Origin: Flavobacterium psychroterrae | GTDB taxonomy: Bacteria; Bacteroidota; Bacteroidia; Flavobacteriales; Flavobacteriaceae | Length of the DNA: 64,000 bases | Assembly: GCF_018380615.1 (NCBI RefSeq) | Contig: NZ_JAGYVZ010000017.1 | Span: forward strand, 62,001 to 126,000 | Direction: 5' to 3' | Shown here: positions 34,977 through 44,471 of the stretch, piece after piece | Layout of the letters: the number at the start of each line of letters is the position of its first letter | Position numbering within the stretch: the first letter of the stretch is position 1 | Notes under the pieces: model-generated | Told to the model about the DNA's origin: nothing | The model's database searches: none | The model's input: the letters and a program-made list of their open reading frames with translations, nothing else | Made by a program: the position numbers and the translations under genes

Positions 34977-35717
34977 ATGAAAGAATTAAATCCGTCGATA
35001 AAACATAATTTAATAGTAGGATTACTTATTGCGTTATGGATTTTTATTTTCGCCATTATTATAAAACCTTTTGATGACGGAACTTTAAATTTCAGATCTT
35101 GGTTTTTAATGAGTTTTGGGTTTAGTTTGCTGGCATTTTTAGGTTATTCAATTCTTGCTTTTCTTCAAAAAATGATCTACAAAAAAACAGGAAAATGGAA
35201 TATTAGCTTAGAAATAGCAAGTATTCTATTTTTCTATTTGATTTATTTAACTGGGATTTTCGGTTATTATAAAAGCCCGATTTTAAAAGGTGGATATAAT
35301 TTAGCGGAGTTCTCTTCGATAATATTTATCAAAGTTACTTTGATTTTAACTCCTGTAATTGTTTTGGCGAGGCGATATTTGATAAAATTGATTCCAGTAA
35401 AAGATGATATTCTGATTTTTAAAGGAGAAAATAAACTAGATATTCTAAAAATCAAAAAAGCTGACTTGGTTTGTATTTCTAATGCACAAAATTATGTCGA
35501 GATTTTTTATTTAGAAAATGGTAAACTCAGTTCAAAAATAATTCGGTCTTCGCTTAAAAAAGTCCAGGAAGATTTTACTTTTTTAATGCAAATTCATCGT
35601 TCTCATTTAATAAATCCATTGCATTTTAAATCCTGGAGAAACCAAAATACAATTATTCTGACTCAAATTGAGCTTCCGGTTTCTAAAAATTATAAAGAAA
35701 GTTTATTGACCTTATAA
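34977..35717 (+). CDS. Membrane-anchored LytTR-domain transcription regulator
   Basis: 246 residues. Four hydrophobic segments fill the N-terminal 140 residues (LIVGLLIALWIFIFAIII, FLMSFGFSLLAFLGYSILAF, LEIASILFFYLIYLTGIF, FIKVTLILTPVIVLA). The C-terminal LytTR domain has ADLVCISNAQNYVEIFY, LKKVQEDFTFLMQIHRSHLI and NTIILTQIELPVSKNYKESL. LytTR proteins bind direct repeats in DNA. Here the domain is joined to the membrane without a receiver, so signal sensing is probably in the membrane. It is divergent from the GG-leader peptide gene. Confidence 0.88.
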   Translation: MKELNPSIKHNLIVGLLIALWIFIFAIIIKPFDDGTLNFRSWFLMSFGFSLLAFLGYSILAFLQKMIYKKTGKWNISLEIASILFFYLIYLTGIFGYYKSPILKGGYNLAEFSSIIFIKVTLILTPVIVLARRYLIKLIPVKDDILIFKGENKLDILKIKKADLVCISNAQNYVEIFYLENGKLSSKIIRSSLKKVQEDFTFLMQIHRSHLINPLHFKSWRNQNTIILTQIELPVSKNYKESLLTL

Positions 35718-35786
35718 TTTCGTACCTAAAACAATGCGTTTTGTACCAAAGTCAATAATATTGGTATCTGAGCAAGTTTCATGATT

Positions 35787-35794
35787 TAGTTTTG
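35787..35794 (+). promoter_or_regulatory. -7 promoter box of the 185-residue membrane protein gene
   Basis: TAGTTTTG is an exact match, 24 nt before the ATG. TTG at 35761-35763 is at a slightly long spacing of 23 nt. Confidence 0.55.
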
Positions 35795-35818
35795 TCTCAT
35801 CAATTTTAAAAATTAATT

Positions 35819-36376
35819 ATGACAACTAAACACCTTTGCCTTTTGGGATTATTATTTTTTCTGATCAGTTATTTACTATTTTCTAAAGTTTTGCCGGACT
35901 TTCAAAAACCAATCGATTTTGCTCATTGGTTTAATCTTATGGGAGCATGTTTTTTATTATTCTTTAATAACATGTTTCCTAAAAACAGATTAAATACTAT
36001 AGCTTCAATTGTCACCGCTTTAGGTGTTATGGCGCATATTGGTCTTTGTACAATCGATTTTATAATGTGGAGTTTTGGTAATAATGATCTCGCCAGAGAA
36101 GCATTAAGTCAACAAATTAGTAATACTCCATCAATTTTATACCCATTTATTATTGTTGGTCCGTCATTATTATTTGTTGGGCTTTCTATTCATGCGTTCA
36201 ATTTTATCAAAACAAATACAACAAGTTCCTTAATGGTTATTCTTGCTTCGCCAGCAATAGGATTTTCTTTTTTTGTATTGAAAAACGGAGTTTGTATGTT
36301 GTTGAGTTGCGTCGTTTTTGTTTTGGGATTGGGTTTGTTGCTTTATAGAACCGAAAGCAAAAAAAGTAATCAATAA
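35819..36376 (+). CDS. Small integral membrane protein of unknown function
   Basis: 185 residues with about five hydrophobic helices: LCLLGLLFFLISYLLFSKVL, FNLMGACFLLFFNNMF, TIASIVTALGVMAHIGLCTI, ILYPFIIVGPSLLFVGLSI and the last two near the C-terminus. No signature of a transporter or enzyme family is recognised. It lies 101 bp behind the LytTR gene but has its own -7 box, so it is probably a separate unit. It may be linked with the LytTR regulator in sensing, but that is a guess. Confidence 0.7.
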   Translation: MTTKHLCLLGLLFFLISYLLFSKVLPDFQKPIDFAHWFNLMGACFLLFFNNMFPKNRLNTIASIVTALGVMAHIGLCTIDFIMWSFGNNDLAREALSQQISNTPSILYPFIIVGPSLLFVGLSIHAFNFIKTNTTSSLMVILASPAIGFSFFVLKNGVCMLLSCVVFVLGLGLLLYRTESKKSNQ

Positions 36377-36456
36377 ACAAAATGAGTCATAAAATTGTGG
36401 GTTTTGTTTTAATTCGTATTTTCGTTCAACTGGAAAAATAATCCAAATCAAATCGA

Positions 36457-36828
36457 TTGAATAAATATCTAAAATATCTGCTTTCACTCTTTCTGGCTTT
36501 TAGTCTGATTGCGAATGATTGTACGGTAGATTTTCAATCGAAAAAATCAGATTATTATCGATCTTCGTATGTTATTTTAAGAAGAGAATTAGATTTTGCA
36601 ACTTCTCGTGTTTACATATTCAATCAATTTATTTCCCGAATAAAAATCGCATTTTTAATTCCTATAAATTTTCTGGAAGTGAAGCAAATCTGCACTTTTC
36701 AGGTTCTGGTTTTTTTAAAATGGCGAACATATCTTTATCAAAATATAAATTCATTTATAAAACGATCTGTCTTTGTAAACGAAATAATCACTTCAAATAA
36801 TTTTTACCAAAGTTTATACAGCGCTTAG
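36457..36828 (+). CDS. Small protein with signal-like N-terminus
   Basis: 123 residues from TTG 36457. It begins with a membrane-targeting segment (MNKYLKYLLSLFLAFSLIAN), followed by DCTVDFQSKKSDYYRSSYV and aromatic-rich, basic helices. I do not recognise a family. A second frame is open over part of the same stretch (36519-36800), but the hydrophobic start, the Ser/Tyr/Asp composition and the order of codons favour this one. It is followed after 71 bp by another small gene in the same direction. Both look like small envelope proteins. Confidence 0.4.
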   Translation: MNKYLKYLLSLFLAFSLIANDCTVDFQSKKSDYYRSSYVILRRELDFATSRVYIFNQFISRIKIAFLIPINFLEVKQICTFQVLVFLKWRTYLYQNINSFIKRSVFVNEIITSNNFYQSLYSA

Positions 36829-36899
36829 AAATCCTAGGCTTTTATGCGCTTCAACGCATATGATGATAAAATAATGTCTAATCATTTATCATTTTCAAA

Positions 36900-37079
36900 A
36901 TGTATAAACACAAAAACAAAACATGTTTAGCGCAATCTAAACGACCACTTCATTGGTTAAAACGAAAAATACTTGTAATTATGACTGCCTTTATGTTAGG
37001 AATGGCGAACGGAATGCAAACGCAAGATGAATCCATTAAAGGAAAACAGAATTATACAGAACAGCATAAAAAGGATTGA
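36900..37079 (+). CDS. Small 59-residue membrane or exported peptide
   Basis: ATG 36900 to TGA 37077-37079. A basic start (MYKHKNKTCLAQSKRPLHWL) is followed by a short hydrophobic segment KILVIMTAFMLGMANGM and a polar tail. The hydrophobic segment is long enough for a single membrane helix or a signal sequence. No family is recognised. It ends 3 bp before a clear terminator, which supports a real transcript. It probably forms a unit with the preceding 123-residue gene. Confidence 0.5.
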   Translation: MYKHKNKTCLAQSKRPLHWLKRKILVIMTAFMLGMANGMQTQDESIKGKQNYTEQHKKD

Positions 37080-37081
37080 TT

Positions 37082-37113
37082 AAAAACCGAAACTGTTTTA
37101 GCTTCGGTTTTTT
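37082..37113 (+). terminator. Terminator after the 59-residue gene
   Basis: AAAACCGAA (37083-37091) pairs with TTCGGTTTT (37103-37111), then T. Its stem resembles that at 39919-39954. Confidence 0.8.
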
Positions 37114-37244
37114 GCTTTAATAAATTCATAAATGTTAAATTACTGTAAATCAAATTATTATAATTGTAATATAACTCAAGTTAAAATATATTTCATTTTT
37201 ATGTCAAAAAAATGATTTTTAGATTAAATGTTAATTTTTTTTAA

Positions 37245-37252
37245 TAGTTTTG
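37245..37252 (+). promoter_or_regulatory. -7 promoter box of the coupled membrane-protein pair
   Basis: TAGTTTTG is an exact match, 32 nt before the ATG at 37285. An earlier in-frame start at 37228 lies upstream of the box and is rejected. Confidence 0.6.
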
Positions 37253-37284
37253 GGCAAATTCCTACACAACCACTAATCCTAATT

Positions 37285-38574
37285 ATGGACAAAAAAACCA
37301 AATTTTTTAAAACTGTACTTTTACTTCAATTTGTTCCCGCTCTTTTACTTGGTCTTTTAATTGTAATGAATTACAGACCTCAAAAATTACTTAATATTAG
37401 AGGACTTCATCCATATGAATTTAATTATGGATATGCAATTCCTTTAATTTTCTTTATTGTTTGTCTTCTTCTTTCAACTGTTACTTTGTTTTCAGAGCCT
37501 GAAACTATTGAAGAAACTGAAGAAGAAATACAAAAGAAAAAGCGTCAGAAAAATTTCTGGAAATTCGCTTTTTATTGCAATTTGTTCTTTTTGGTAATCA
37601 TTACCATTTTTTTAATTGGTATTGCCCAAAGAGATCCATTAGTACTTGATTATCCTATTATTTTTTACAGTATAGTGCTTTCCAGATCACTGCTCGTAAT
37701 TTTATTAAGTTTAGTGACAGCGTCATTTTTGTTGGCAGCAGGGATTTATTGGAAAACAAATAAATCAATGGGAATCGTAATTCTCATCTTCAGTCTTTTA
37801 ATTATTGGTGGCTCCGTAATTTTCGATTCGATATTCATAATTGTTTCTATGCAGCGCTCTGCAACATATATTCAAGAAAGAGATGAAAAAGGACTGTCAT
37901 CTGATACTGGTGAAGCATCAGAAGATTATTCAGGTGAAAGTGATGAAAGCGAAGAAGTAGATGCCGAGGTCGAAAAATCGAAATTAATTTCGTCTTGGAA
38001 TTCTTTAATTCCGGATTGGGGAGGAATTACCGGAAAATATAATTTTTATGATGTCAGGATTTTGATTGGCAGAAGTTTAGACGATCATATCACTGAAAAC
38101 GACTATTATTATTTGGTTCAGTATATTGATAATCTGAGAGAACGTCCTAATGATCTTTATTCAGGGTTCGAGAATTACAGATCAGTTATTTACAGTATTA
38201 TTTCACCACAAACGTATCGCAATGCTAATTTCGACAAAATTGTAGAAGGCTTATTGTTGACTTATGATGATATTGGTGCAGAAAGCGAAAAATTAAGTGA
38301 AATTTATAAGGCCATGGATGTTCCTTACGATACTCCCCGACCTAATATGGAGCAGCATTATTCAGACTTTGAAAAACATTTCTCTGACGAAACAATTGAA
38401 AAACTTAAATCTCAAAAGTTTTTGGATAATTCTGAATTTAGGGACGCTGATATTATGTGGTTTTACAGTTTCTGGGCCAGACGAAATCACGAGGGAAATA
38501 GTAAAGAAATTGCGATAATCTTAAATGAAATAAAACAATATTACGACCCAAATTCAAACTCAGACGAAGAATGA
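37285..38574 (+). CDS. Membrane protein of unknown function, first of a paralogous pair
   Basis: 429 residues. About five hydrophobic helices (VLLLQFVPALLLGLLIVM, AIPLIFFIVCLLLSTVTLF, LFFLVIITIFLIGIAQ and two more to about residue 200) are followed by a very acidic linker (about 205-235, DTGEASEDYSGESDESEE) and a soluble, helical C-terminal domain of about 190 residues. That domain ends with the phrase WFYSFWARRNHEGN and ILNEIKQYYD. It is paralogous to the next gene and ends in an ATGA overlap with it. No known family or catalytic motif was recognised. The acidic linker could tether the soluble domain to the membrane. Confidence 0.75.
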   Translation: MDKKTKFFKTVLLLQFVPALLLGLLIVMNYRPQKLLNIRGLHPYEFNYGYAIPLIFFIVCLLLSTVTLFSEPETIEETEEEIQKKKRQKNFWKFAFYCNLFFLVIITIFLIGIAQRDPLVLDYPIIFYSIVLSRSLLVILLSLVTASFLLAAGIYWKTNKSMGIVILIFSLLIIGGSVIFDSIFIIVSMQRSATYIQERDEKGLSSDTGEASEDYSGESDESEEVDAEVEKSKLISSWNSLIPDWGGITGKYNFYDVRILIGRSLDDHITENDYYYLVQYIDNLRERPNDLYSGFENYRSVIYSIISPQTYRNANFDKIVEGLLLTYDDIGAESEKLSEIYKAMDVPYDTPRPNMEQHYSDFEKHFSDETIEKLKSQKFLDNSEFRDADIMWFYSFWARRNHEGNSKEIAIILNEIKQYYDPNSNSDEE

Positions 38575-39914
38575 TAAAATCTTATAAAATAATTTTAATA
38601 ACCCAGTCTATAATATTACTGATTTTTGGTTTTGTTTTTAAAGCACAATATTATGATGATATTCAGTTAATACCAACAATTCAGTTATTGATAATTGGCT
38701 TTTCGCCTTTAATTTTATTGACAATTTCAATAATAATTCAAAAATTGATAGTTGCTGTTATTTATTCAGATTCAACAAATGATCAAATAGATAAGGAGAA
38801 AATGTCGATTGATAAATTTTGGAAGAACGCATTTTTTATCAATGCGATTTTTGGTGTTTTAACTTTCCTTTCTTCTATTATTTCTTCCGTTTTAAAATTG
38901 GAAGTCGGAGTTGTTAGTTCTGATTATATTTATAGATTTTTTCTCTCCATAGGAATTATAATGATCTCCAGTTTGATTATAAGTCTTTTTTTAAGAATAA
39001 AAGAATCAGTTAGTGAAATAAATAAGTTATCTAACTATTTATTGGTCTTTATTTCAATCCTTATTTTTGCTTTTTCCTTATATCTGTCTATATTAAATGT
39101 TTTAAAAGTACGATCTTATAGTGGTGATAGTATGATAGGAACCATAAATACGGTAAATGAAACAGAAGAAACGGTTTATCAGGAAAGTGAAGGGGAAGGA
39201 GAGGGTGAAGAGCCAGAGTCAGAATCTGATTATTACGGTTTTAACGAAATGAGTTTTCCTGATATTGATACAAAAGAATACTTTAAAGAACTCTTTGAAG
39301 ATCAGAATTATGATAATGAAAAAACGCAGGATCTTACAAAGATCTTTTTGTTCAGCTTTATGGAATTGGAAAAAGGTCAGTCTTTTATGGAATTAAGAAG
39401 TGCAATTGAAAGAGGGTTCGCCTATGATGAAGAAATAAAAAAGGTTGATAAAAAGATAAGAAAAAATCCTGAAGCGATAAAGGAAACTTTTGATACTTAC
39501 AGTCCTTTTCTTTACGCTTTTTTATCAGATAAAATTTATGTTGAGTCCAATTTGAATCTTATTGTCGATGCTTTATTAAACAGTCATGAAGATATTTATG
39601 AAACTGAAAATCCTGAAGAGGCTTTAAATAAGATTTACAAAACAATGATTTTTGGTTCTCAAAAGGAATTTCCTAAATATTATTATGACCAGATAAGTCC
39701 TTACGCGTCAGAAGCCGTTTTGGATTTAGTAAATAAAAATTCAGAAACAGATTCAGAAAGAAATAATAGTAATGTAGAGTATAGTTCACAACTTACCACA
39801 ACCTGGATTTATAGCTTTTGGGCAAGGCGTTTTAAAGAAAAGAACAATGAGGTAGTTTTTGAAATCCTGAAAGAAATCAAAGAACATTATGATGAAGAAT
39901 TAAATAAAGAATAA
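38571..39914 (+). CDS. Membrane protein of unknown function, second of a paralogous pair
   Basis: 447 residues. It has the same architecture as the preceding protein: about five N-terminal helices, an acidic linker (EGEGEGEEPESESDYYG, about residues 209-225), and a soluble helical domain closing with WIYSFWARRFKEKNNEVV and ILKEIKEHYDEE. The start ATG at 38571 overlaps the TGA of the first gene (ATGA), so the two are translationally coupled and probably form a heteromer. Apart from the WxYSFWARR end and the topology, the two sequences have diverged widely, which suggests an old duplication. A strong terminator follows. Confidence 0.75.
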   Translation: MIKSYKIILITQSIILLIFGFVFKAQYYDDIQLIPTIQLLIIGFSPLILLTISIIIQKLIVAVIYSDSTNDQIDKEKMSIDKFWKNAFFINAIFGVLTFLSSIISSVLKLEVGVVSSDYIYRFFLSIGIIMISSLIISLFLRIKESVSEINKLSNYLLVFISILIFAFSLYLSILNVLKVRSYSGDSMIGTINTVNETEETVYQESEGEGEGEEPESESDYYGFNEMSFPDIDTKEYFKELFEDQNYDNEKTQDLTKIFLFSFMELEKGQSFMELRSAIERGFAYDEEIKKVDKKIRKNPEAIKETFDTYSPFLYAFLSDKIYVESNLNLIVDALLNSHEDIYETENPEEALNKIYKTMIFGSQKEFPKYYYDQISPYASEAVLDLVNKNSETDSERNNSNVEYSSQLTTTWIYSFWARRFKEKNNEVVFEILKEIKEHYDEELNKE

Positions 39915-39918
39915 GGTT

Positions 39919-39954
39919 AAAAAAACCGAAGCAATTAGCTTCGGTTTTTTTTTT
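39919..39954. terminator. Bidirectional terminator between the membrane pair and HMG-CoA synthase
   Basis: A 12-bp stem (39921-39932 with 39938-39949), loop AATTA, with an A-run before it and a T-run after. Confidence 0.9.
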
Positions 39955-39989
39955 ATTGGAATTAGGAATTTAGAAAATTCCTAATTTAA

Positions 39990-41351
39990 CTATTCAACCC
40001 ACTTATAATATCTCGCTCCAATCAAATTAGGAATTTCTTTTTCGATTCGATCTAAAACCCATTCATTTTTAGGAGTTCGAATGCTTTCTTTTTGTTCTTT
40101 TTTATGAAGACTTTCATAAGTTTCAAAATCAATTTCAGTGCTTTCTTTCAGATTCTCAAAAAGTTTGACTTTGGCTAAAACCGATTGCCATTCCAGTTGA
40201 ATTGTTCCTTCAAAAACTTTCGATTTTGATCCGCTTCCATAAGCAAGAAATCCGAATTTAGTTCCTGCAACATCTGTTTTTGTATCATAATAATGCGCCA
40301 AAGTTGATAATAATCCCATAAAAATAGATCCTGTATAAAGATTCCCGATTAGCGATGAAGCTAATTCTGCGGGTTGTAATTTCTCGGTTACGAACTTTTT
40401 ATATTCATCAGATTTTCCAACTTCCTTAATTTTAGTTTGGTAATCTGCTGGTTCGATATTTTCTGCAATAATTTTATCAGCATGATCTAAAGCATATATT
40501 TCAGATAACATTCGGCGTCCCTGAAAAGAATAGGGAAGGTGCATGATGATACTATTCCATGAATTATATAATGTTTCGGTCGTGTTTTTTAACTTCTTGA
40601 ATGAAAAGTAAGCAGATCTCGTACGATCCATATAGCATTGATTCGAATATTGTCCGTCAAAAACCGGTTGATCTTTATGGATTTCTATTTCGGCTTCTAA
40701 ATTATCAAACCACGGATCGTTGTTTTCGTTTTGGTTAATGGCTTCTTTTGAGATAGTTCTGTAGGGTTTGAAAAAATCAAAAACACCTTTTGTACTTGTT
40801 GCCCAATTTTCATCAAAAGCAATAATTTTTGGGTTCGAAGTTATCAGCATTGCAACAGCTCCGGCGCCTTGTGTATATTCTCCGGTGGAATTTAAATCGT
40901 ATTTCGCAAAATCGGTCGTAACCACAATTGCTTTTTTGGTCGGATTTAGTTTTACAAAATCAATACAGTTTTGCAAAGCATCAACACCGCCAATACAGGC
41001 AAAAGTAAAATCGACAACATCGCATTCAGTTAAGGAATCTTCTCCAAATTTCTGTTCCATCAAGCTGATTAAGAAAGAACTAATTGGTTTTGAACTATCG
41101 ATTGCACTTTCTGTTCCCACATAAATCCGACTAACTTCGTTTAAGTTTATTTCACTGTCAAGAATTAGTTTGGTTAAAGCGTTCGCTCCAAAAACAACCG
41201 CATCCTGATGAACGTCAGGCAAAGTCATTTTAATTAATCCGAGACCTTTTTCTAATTTTTCGGGTTCAATATTTCTGGCTATTGCCAAAGTTTTTATGGG
41301 CAAATGTATGTTGGCTACATCAAAAGAGATAGCGTCAATTCCTGTTTTCAT
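39990..41351 (-). CDS. mvaS: Hydroxymethylglutaryl-CoA synthase
   Basis: 453 residues from the ATG at 41351 (the frame continues to 41402, but the TGIDAISFD strand normally lies close to the start). It condenses acetyl-CoA with acetoacetyl-CoA for the mevalonate pathway, which Flavobacteria use for isoprenoids. Thiolase-fold motifs: IYVGTESAIDSSKPISS with the Glu, DFTFACIGGVDALQ with the nucleophilic Cys, and STGEYTQGAGAVAML. The C-terminal half has YGSGSKSKVFEG, typical of HMG-CoA synthases. It stands alone and is convergent with the membrane-protein pair. Confidence 0.92.
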   Translation of the reverse strand: MKTGIDAISFDVANIHLPIKTLAIARNIEPEKLEKGLGLIKMTLPDVHQDAVVFGANALTKLILDSEINLNEVSRIYVGTESAIDSSKPISSFLISLMEQKFGEDSLTECDVVDFTFACIGGVDALQNCIDFVKLNPTKKAIVVTTDFAKYDLNSTGEYTQGAGAVAMLITSNPKIIAFDENWATSTKGVFDFFKPYRTISKEAINQNENNDPWFDNLEAEIEIHKDQPVFDGQYSNQCYMDRTRSAYFSFKKLKNTTETLYNSWNSIIMHLPYSFQGRRMLSEIYALDHADKIIAENIEPADYQTKIKEVGKSDEYKKFVTEKLQPAELASSLIGNLYTGSIFMGLLSTLAHYYDTKTDVAGTKFGFLAYGSGSKSKVFEGTIQLEWQSVLAKVKLFENLKESTEIDFETYESLHKKEQKESIRTPKNEWVLDRIEKEIPNLIGARYYKWVE

Positions 41352-41402
41352 TATCATTTTTTTTGAAGCTGATAAAGGTAAAATTATGTTATGGAATGAC
41401 AA

Positions 41403-41649
41403 CTTTTTAAATCTATAAAAATTGTACCGAACGACACTTTTGAAGAAAACAAATTAAAAGTTTACTTAAAATACTAATATGATAAATTTTTGAGATGATC
41501 CGGATTGTATGGGATTGTACTAATTCGCTTCTTTAAAAGGTATATTAATAGCTTTTTATAATAAAATTATTTGGTATTGATTATTTTTCATACGTAAAAG
41601 TACTTATGTATAATGTATTTTAAAATCATTATAAATAACAGCGAAATGG
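41403..41649. other. AT-rich intergenic region upstream of sdhC
   Basis: About 250 bp between divergent mvaS and sdhC with no supported gene. I see no repeat or hairpin of note. The 3' end leads into the sdh promoter. Confidence 0.5.
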
Positions 41650-41680
41650 TTGTAGTTCTTTGTTAATTGAGTTATTTTTG
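41650..41680 (+). promoter_or_regulatory. Promoter of sdhCAB
   Basis: TTG (41650-41652), 20 nt, then TATTTTTG (41673-41680). Near-ideal spacing, 33 nt before the sdhC ATG. Confidence 0.7.
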
Positions 41681-41713
41681 TGTAATTTTTTAAAACAAAC
41701 TACTTAAACACTT

Positions 41714-42379
41714 ATGGCACAATCTGCACTATTGAATGCTTCCATCTTAAAGAAAGTGGCTATGGCCCTTTCGGGAATATTCTTAATCACGTTTTTAGCG
41801 CTGCATGTTTCCTTAAATTTCATTTCTATTATTAGTAAAGATGTTTTTAACGAAGCATCTCACTTTATGGGATACAATCCGCTGATTCAATATGTAATGC
41901 AACCAGTTTTGGCAATCGGAGTAATCTTCCATTTCGTTATGGGATTCGTATTGACTGCTCAAAATACTGCTGCGAGACCAATTGCTTATGCAAAATACAA
42001 CGGAGCTGCAAATGCTTCATGGAGTTCTAGAAATATGATTATTTCTGGATTGGTTATTTTGGCTTTCTTAGGATTGCATTTTTATGATTTCTGGTTTCCG
42101 GAGGTTAACTATAAATATATTGCAGGTGTTGCACCAGATGCTACAAGATATTATGATGAATTAGTTCATAAATTTCATGACCCAATTCGTACCGGAATAT
42201 ATTGTGTATCATTTGTGTTATTAGGGTTTCACCTTTGGCACGGATTCGGTTCATCTCTTCAATCAATGGGGATGCATAATAAGTACTCAAGATTTTTAAG
42301 TAAAGTAGGTTACGGTTTTGCAGTTGTAGTACCGGCACTTTTCGTAATTATCGCATTATTTCATCATTTCAATAATTAA
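41714..42379 (+). CDS. sdhC: Succinate dehydrogenase cytochrome b subunit
   Basis: 221 residues, single membrane-anchor subunit of the B-type succinate:quinone oxidoreductase (one large anchor instead of SdhC plus SdhD). Five hydrophobic helices carry the His residues expected to bind two haem b groups, in [48 protein letters not shown] and ALFHHF-like end. It delivers electrons to menaquinone in the inner membrane. First gene of sdhCAB, 11 bp before sdhA. Confidence 0.95.
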   Translation: MAQSALLNASILKKVAMALSGIFLITFLALHVSLNFISIISKDVFNEASHFMGYNPLIQYVMQPVLAIGVIFHFVMGFVLTAQNTAARPIAYAKYNGAANASWSSRNMIISGLVILAFLGLHFYDFWFPEVNYKYIAGVAPDATRYYDELVHKFHDPIRTGIYCVSFVLLGFHLWHGFGSSLQSMGMHNKYSRFLSKVGYGFAVVVPALFVIIALFHHFNN

Positions 42380-42390
42380 TATCAATTATA

Positions 42391-44391
42391 ATGGCATTAG
42401 ATTCAAAAATTCCACACGGCCCAATATCGGACAAATGGACAGATTATAAAGATCATATTAATTTAGTAAACCCTGCAAACAAACGTAATTTAGATATTAT
42501 CATCGTTGGTACAGGTTTGGCTGGAGGTTCAGCTGCGGCTACTTTGGCTGAGCAGGGATATAACGTAAAAGCATTTTGTTTTCAGGATTCACCAAGACGT
42601 GCGCACTCTATTGCGGCACAAGGTGGTATCAATGCAGCAAAAAATTATAAAGGGGATGGTGACTCGGTTTACAGATTATTTTATGATACTGTAAAAGGTG
42701 GTGACTACCGTGCACGTGAGGCAAACGTTCACCGTTTGGCTGAAGTTTCGGCTAATATTATTGACCAATGTGTAGCTCAAGGTGTACCATTGGCTCGTGA
42801 ATATGGTGGACTTTTAGATAACCGTTCTTTTGGAGGAACTTTGGTTTCTCGTACTTTTTACGCACAAGGACAAACCGGACAACAATTATTGCTAGGAGCT
42901 TATTCTGCAATGAACCGTCAGATTGGTCGTGGAAAAGTAAAAATGTACAACCGTCACGAAATGTTAGACATTGTTATCGTGAACGGAAAAGCGAGAGGTA
43001 TTATCGCTCGTAACCTTATTACAGGAGAAATAGAAAGACATTCTGCTCACGCGGTAGTAGTTGGTTCAGGAGGATACGGAAACGTATTTTTCCTTTCAAC
43101 AAATGCTATGGGAAGTAACGCAACAGCAGCTTGGAAAATACATAAAAAAGGAGCGTTTTTCGCAAATCCTTGTTACACGCAAATTCACCCAACATGTATT
43201 CCGGTTTCTGGAGATCACCAGTCAAAACTGACTTTGATGTCTGAATCGTTGCGTAATGACGGTCGTATTTGGGTTCCTGCAAAACAAGAAGATGCAAAAG
43301 CAATTCGTGAAGGAAAGAAAAAAGCAACTGATTTATCTGAAGCTGAGAGAGATTATTTCTTGGAAAGAAGATATCCTGCTTTTGGTAACTTAGTACCTCG
43401 TGACGTTGCGTCTCGTGCTGCAAAAGAAAGATGTGATGCTGGTTTTGGAGTTAACAAAACCGGAGAAGCTGTTTACTTAGATTTCGCAGCAGCAATTAAT
43501 CGTTACGGAACTGAAGAAGCTTTTGTAAAAGGTTTAGATGCTAATGATAAAGCATTAGTAACTAAATTAGGAGCTGAAATCGTGAAAAGTAAATACGGAA
43601 ACTTATTCCAGATGTATTACAAAATCGTTGACGAAGATCCTTATACAACGCCAATGATGATTTATCCTGCGGTTCACTACACAATGGGTGGAACATGGGT
43701 TGATTATAACTTAATGACTACAATTCCGGGATGTTTCTCTATTGGAGAATCTAACTTCTCTGATCACGGAGCAAACAGACTTGGAGCTTCTGCTTTGATG
43801 CAAGGTTTAGCTGATGGATATTTCGTATTACCTTATACTATTGGAGATTATTTAGCTCCGGATATTAAAATGGGAGAAATTTCTACAGATTTACCAGAAT
43901 TCGTAGCAGCAGAAAAAGAAGTAAAAGATCAAATTGACAGATTTATCAATAATAAAGGAACTCATTCTGTAGATTATTTCCATAAGAAATTAGGAAAAAT
44001 CATGTGGGATAAAGTTGGTATGGCTCGTAATGCTAAAGGTTTATCTGAAGCTATCGAAGAAATTGCTGCTTTACGTGAAGAGTTTTATAAAGATGTAAAA
44101 GTTCCTGGAAGCGCTAACGAATTTAATCAGGAATTAGAGAAAGCGACACGTGTTGCCGATTTCTTAGAGTTAGGAGAATTGTTCGCGAAAGATGCATTGC
44201 ACCGTAATGAATCTTGTGGAGGTCACTTCCGTGAAGAATACCAAACAGAAGAAGGAGAAGCACTTCGTGATGATGAAAACTTTGCATATGTTGCAGCTTG
44301 GGAATATAAAGGAAAACCAAGTGATGCCGTATTACACAAAGAACCTCTGGTTTACGAAAACATTAAATTAGTTCAAAGAAGCTACAAATAA
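42391..44391 (+). CDS. sdhA: Succinate dehydrogenase flavoprotein subunit
   Basis: 666 residues. It oxidises succinate to fumarate with covalently bound FAD. Motifs: the dinucleotide fold [21 protein letters not shown], the FAD-linking region [24 protein letters not shown], the active site with [12 protein letters not shown], and [20 protein letters not shown]. The length (about 670) is that of the Bacteroidota/B-type enzyme. It is followed after 80 bp by sdhB, with an inverted repeat in the gap. Confidence 0.97.
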   Translation: MALDSKIPHGPISDKWTDYKDHINLVNPANKRNLDIIIVGTGLAGGSAAATLAEQGYNVKAFCFQDSPRRAHSIAAQGGINAAKNYKGDGDSVYRLFYDTVKGGDYRAREANVHRLAEVSANIIDQCVAQGVPLAREYGGLLDNRSFGGTLVSRTFYAQGQTGQQLLLGAYSAMNRQIGRGKVKMYNRHEMLDIVIVNGKARGIIARNLITGEIERHSAHAVVVGSGGYGNVFFLSTNAMGSNATAAWKIHKKGAFFANPCYTQIHPTCIPVSGDHQSKLTLMSESLRNDGRIWVPAKQEDAKAIREGKKKATDLSEAERDYFLERRYPAFGNLVPRDVASRAAKERCDAGFGVNKTGEAVYLDFAAAINRYGTEEAFVKGLDANDKALVTKLGAEIVKSKYGNLFQMYYKIVDEDPYTTPMMIYPAVHYTMGGTWVDYNLMTTIPGCFSIGESNFSDHGANRLGASALMQGLADGYFVLPYTIGDYLAPDIKMGEISTDLPEFVAAEKEVKDQIDRFINNKGTHSVDYFHKKLGKIMWDKVGMARNAKGLSEAIEEIAALREEFYKDVKVPGSANEFNQELEKATRVADFLELGELFAKDALHRNESCGGHFREEYQTEEGEALRDDENFAYVAAWEYKGKPSDAVLHKEPLVYENIKLVQRSYK

Positions 44392-44397
44392 AATTCG

Positions 44398-44446
44398 GTC
44401 GAAAGTCGAAAGTCAAAAGTCTCAAAGAAGGCTTTCGACTTTCGAC
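44398..44446. repeat. Inverted repeat in the sdhA-sdhB gap
   Basis: 15-bp perfect arms at 44398-44412 (GTCGAAAGTCGAAAG) and 44432-44446. It may act as a partial attenuator or RNA-stabilising hairpin within the operon. No T-run follows. Confidence 0.6.
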
Positions 44447-44471
44447 TTTAGGACTTTCAAACTAAAACAGT

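Noticed and set aside
36519-36800. Alternative plus-strand frame overlapping the 123-residue gene
   Set aside because: It lacks a convincing start region and its Cys/Arg/Phe-rich composition is less natural than the frame with a signal-like N-terminus.
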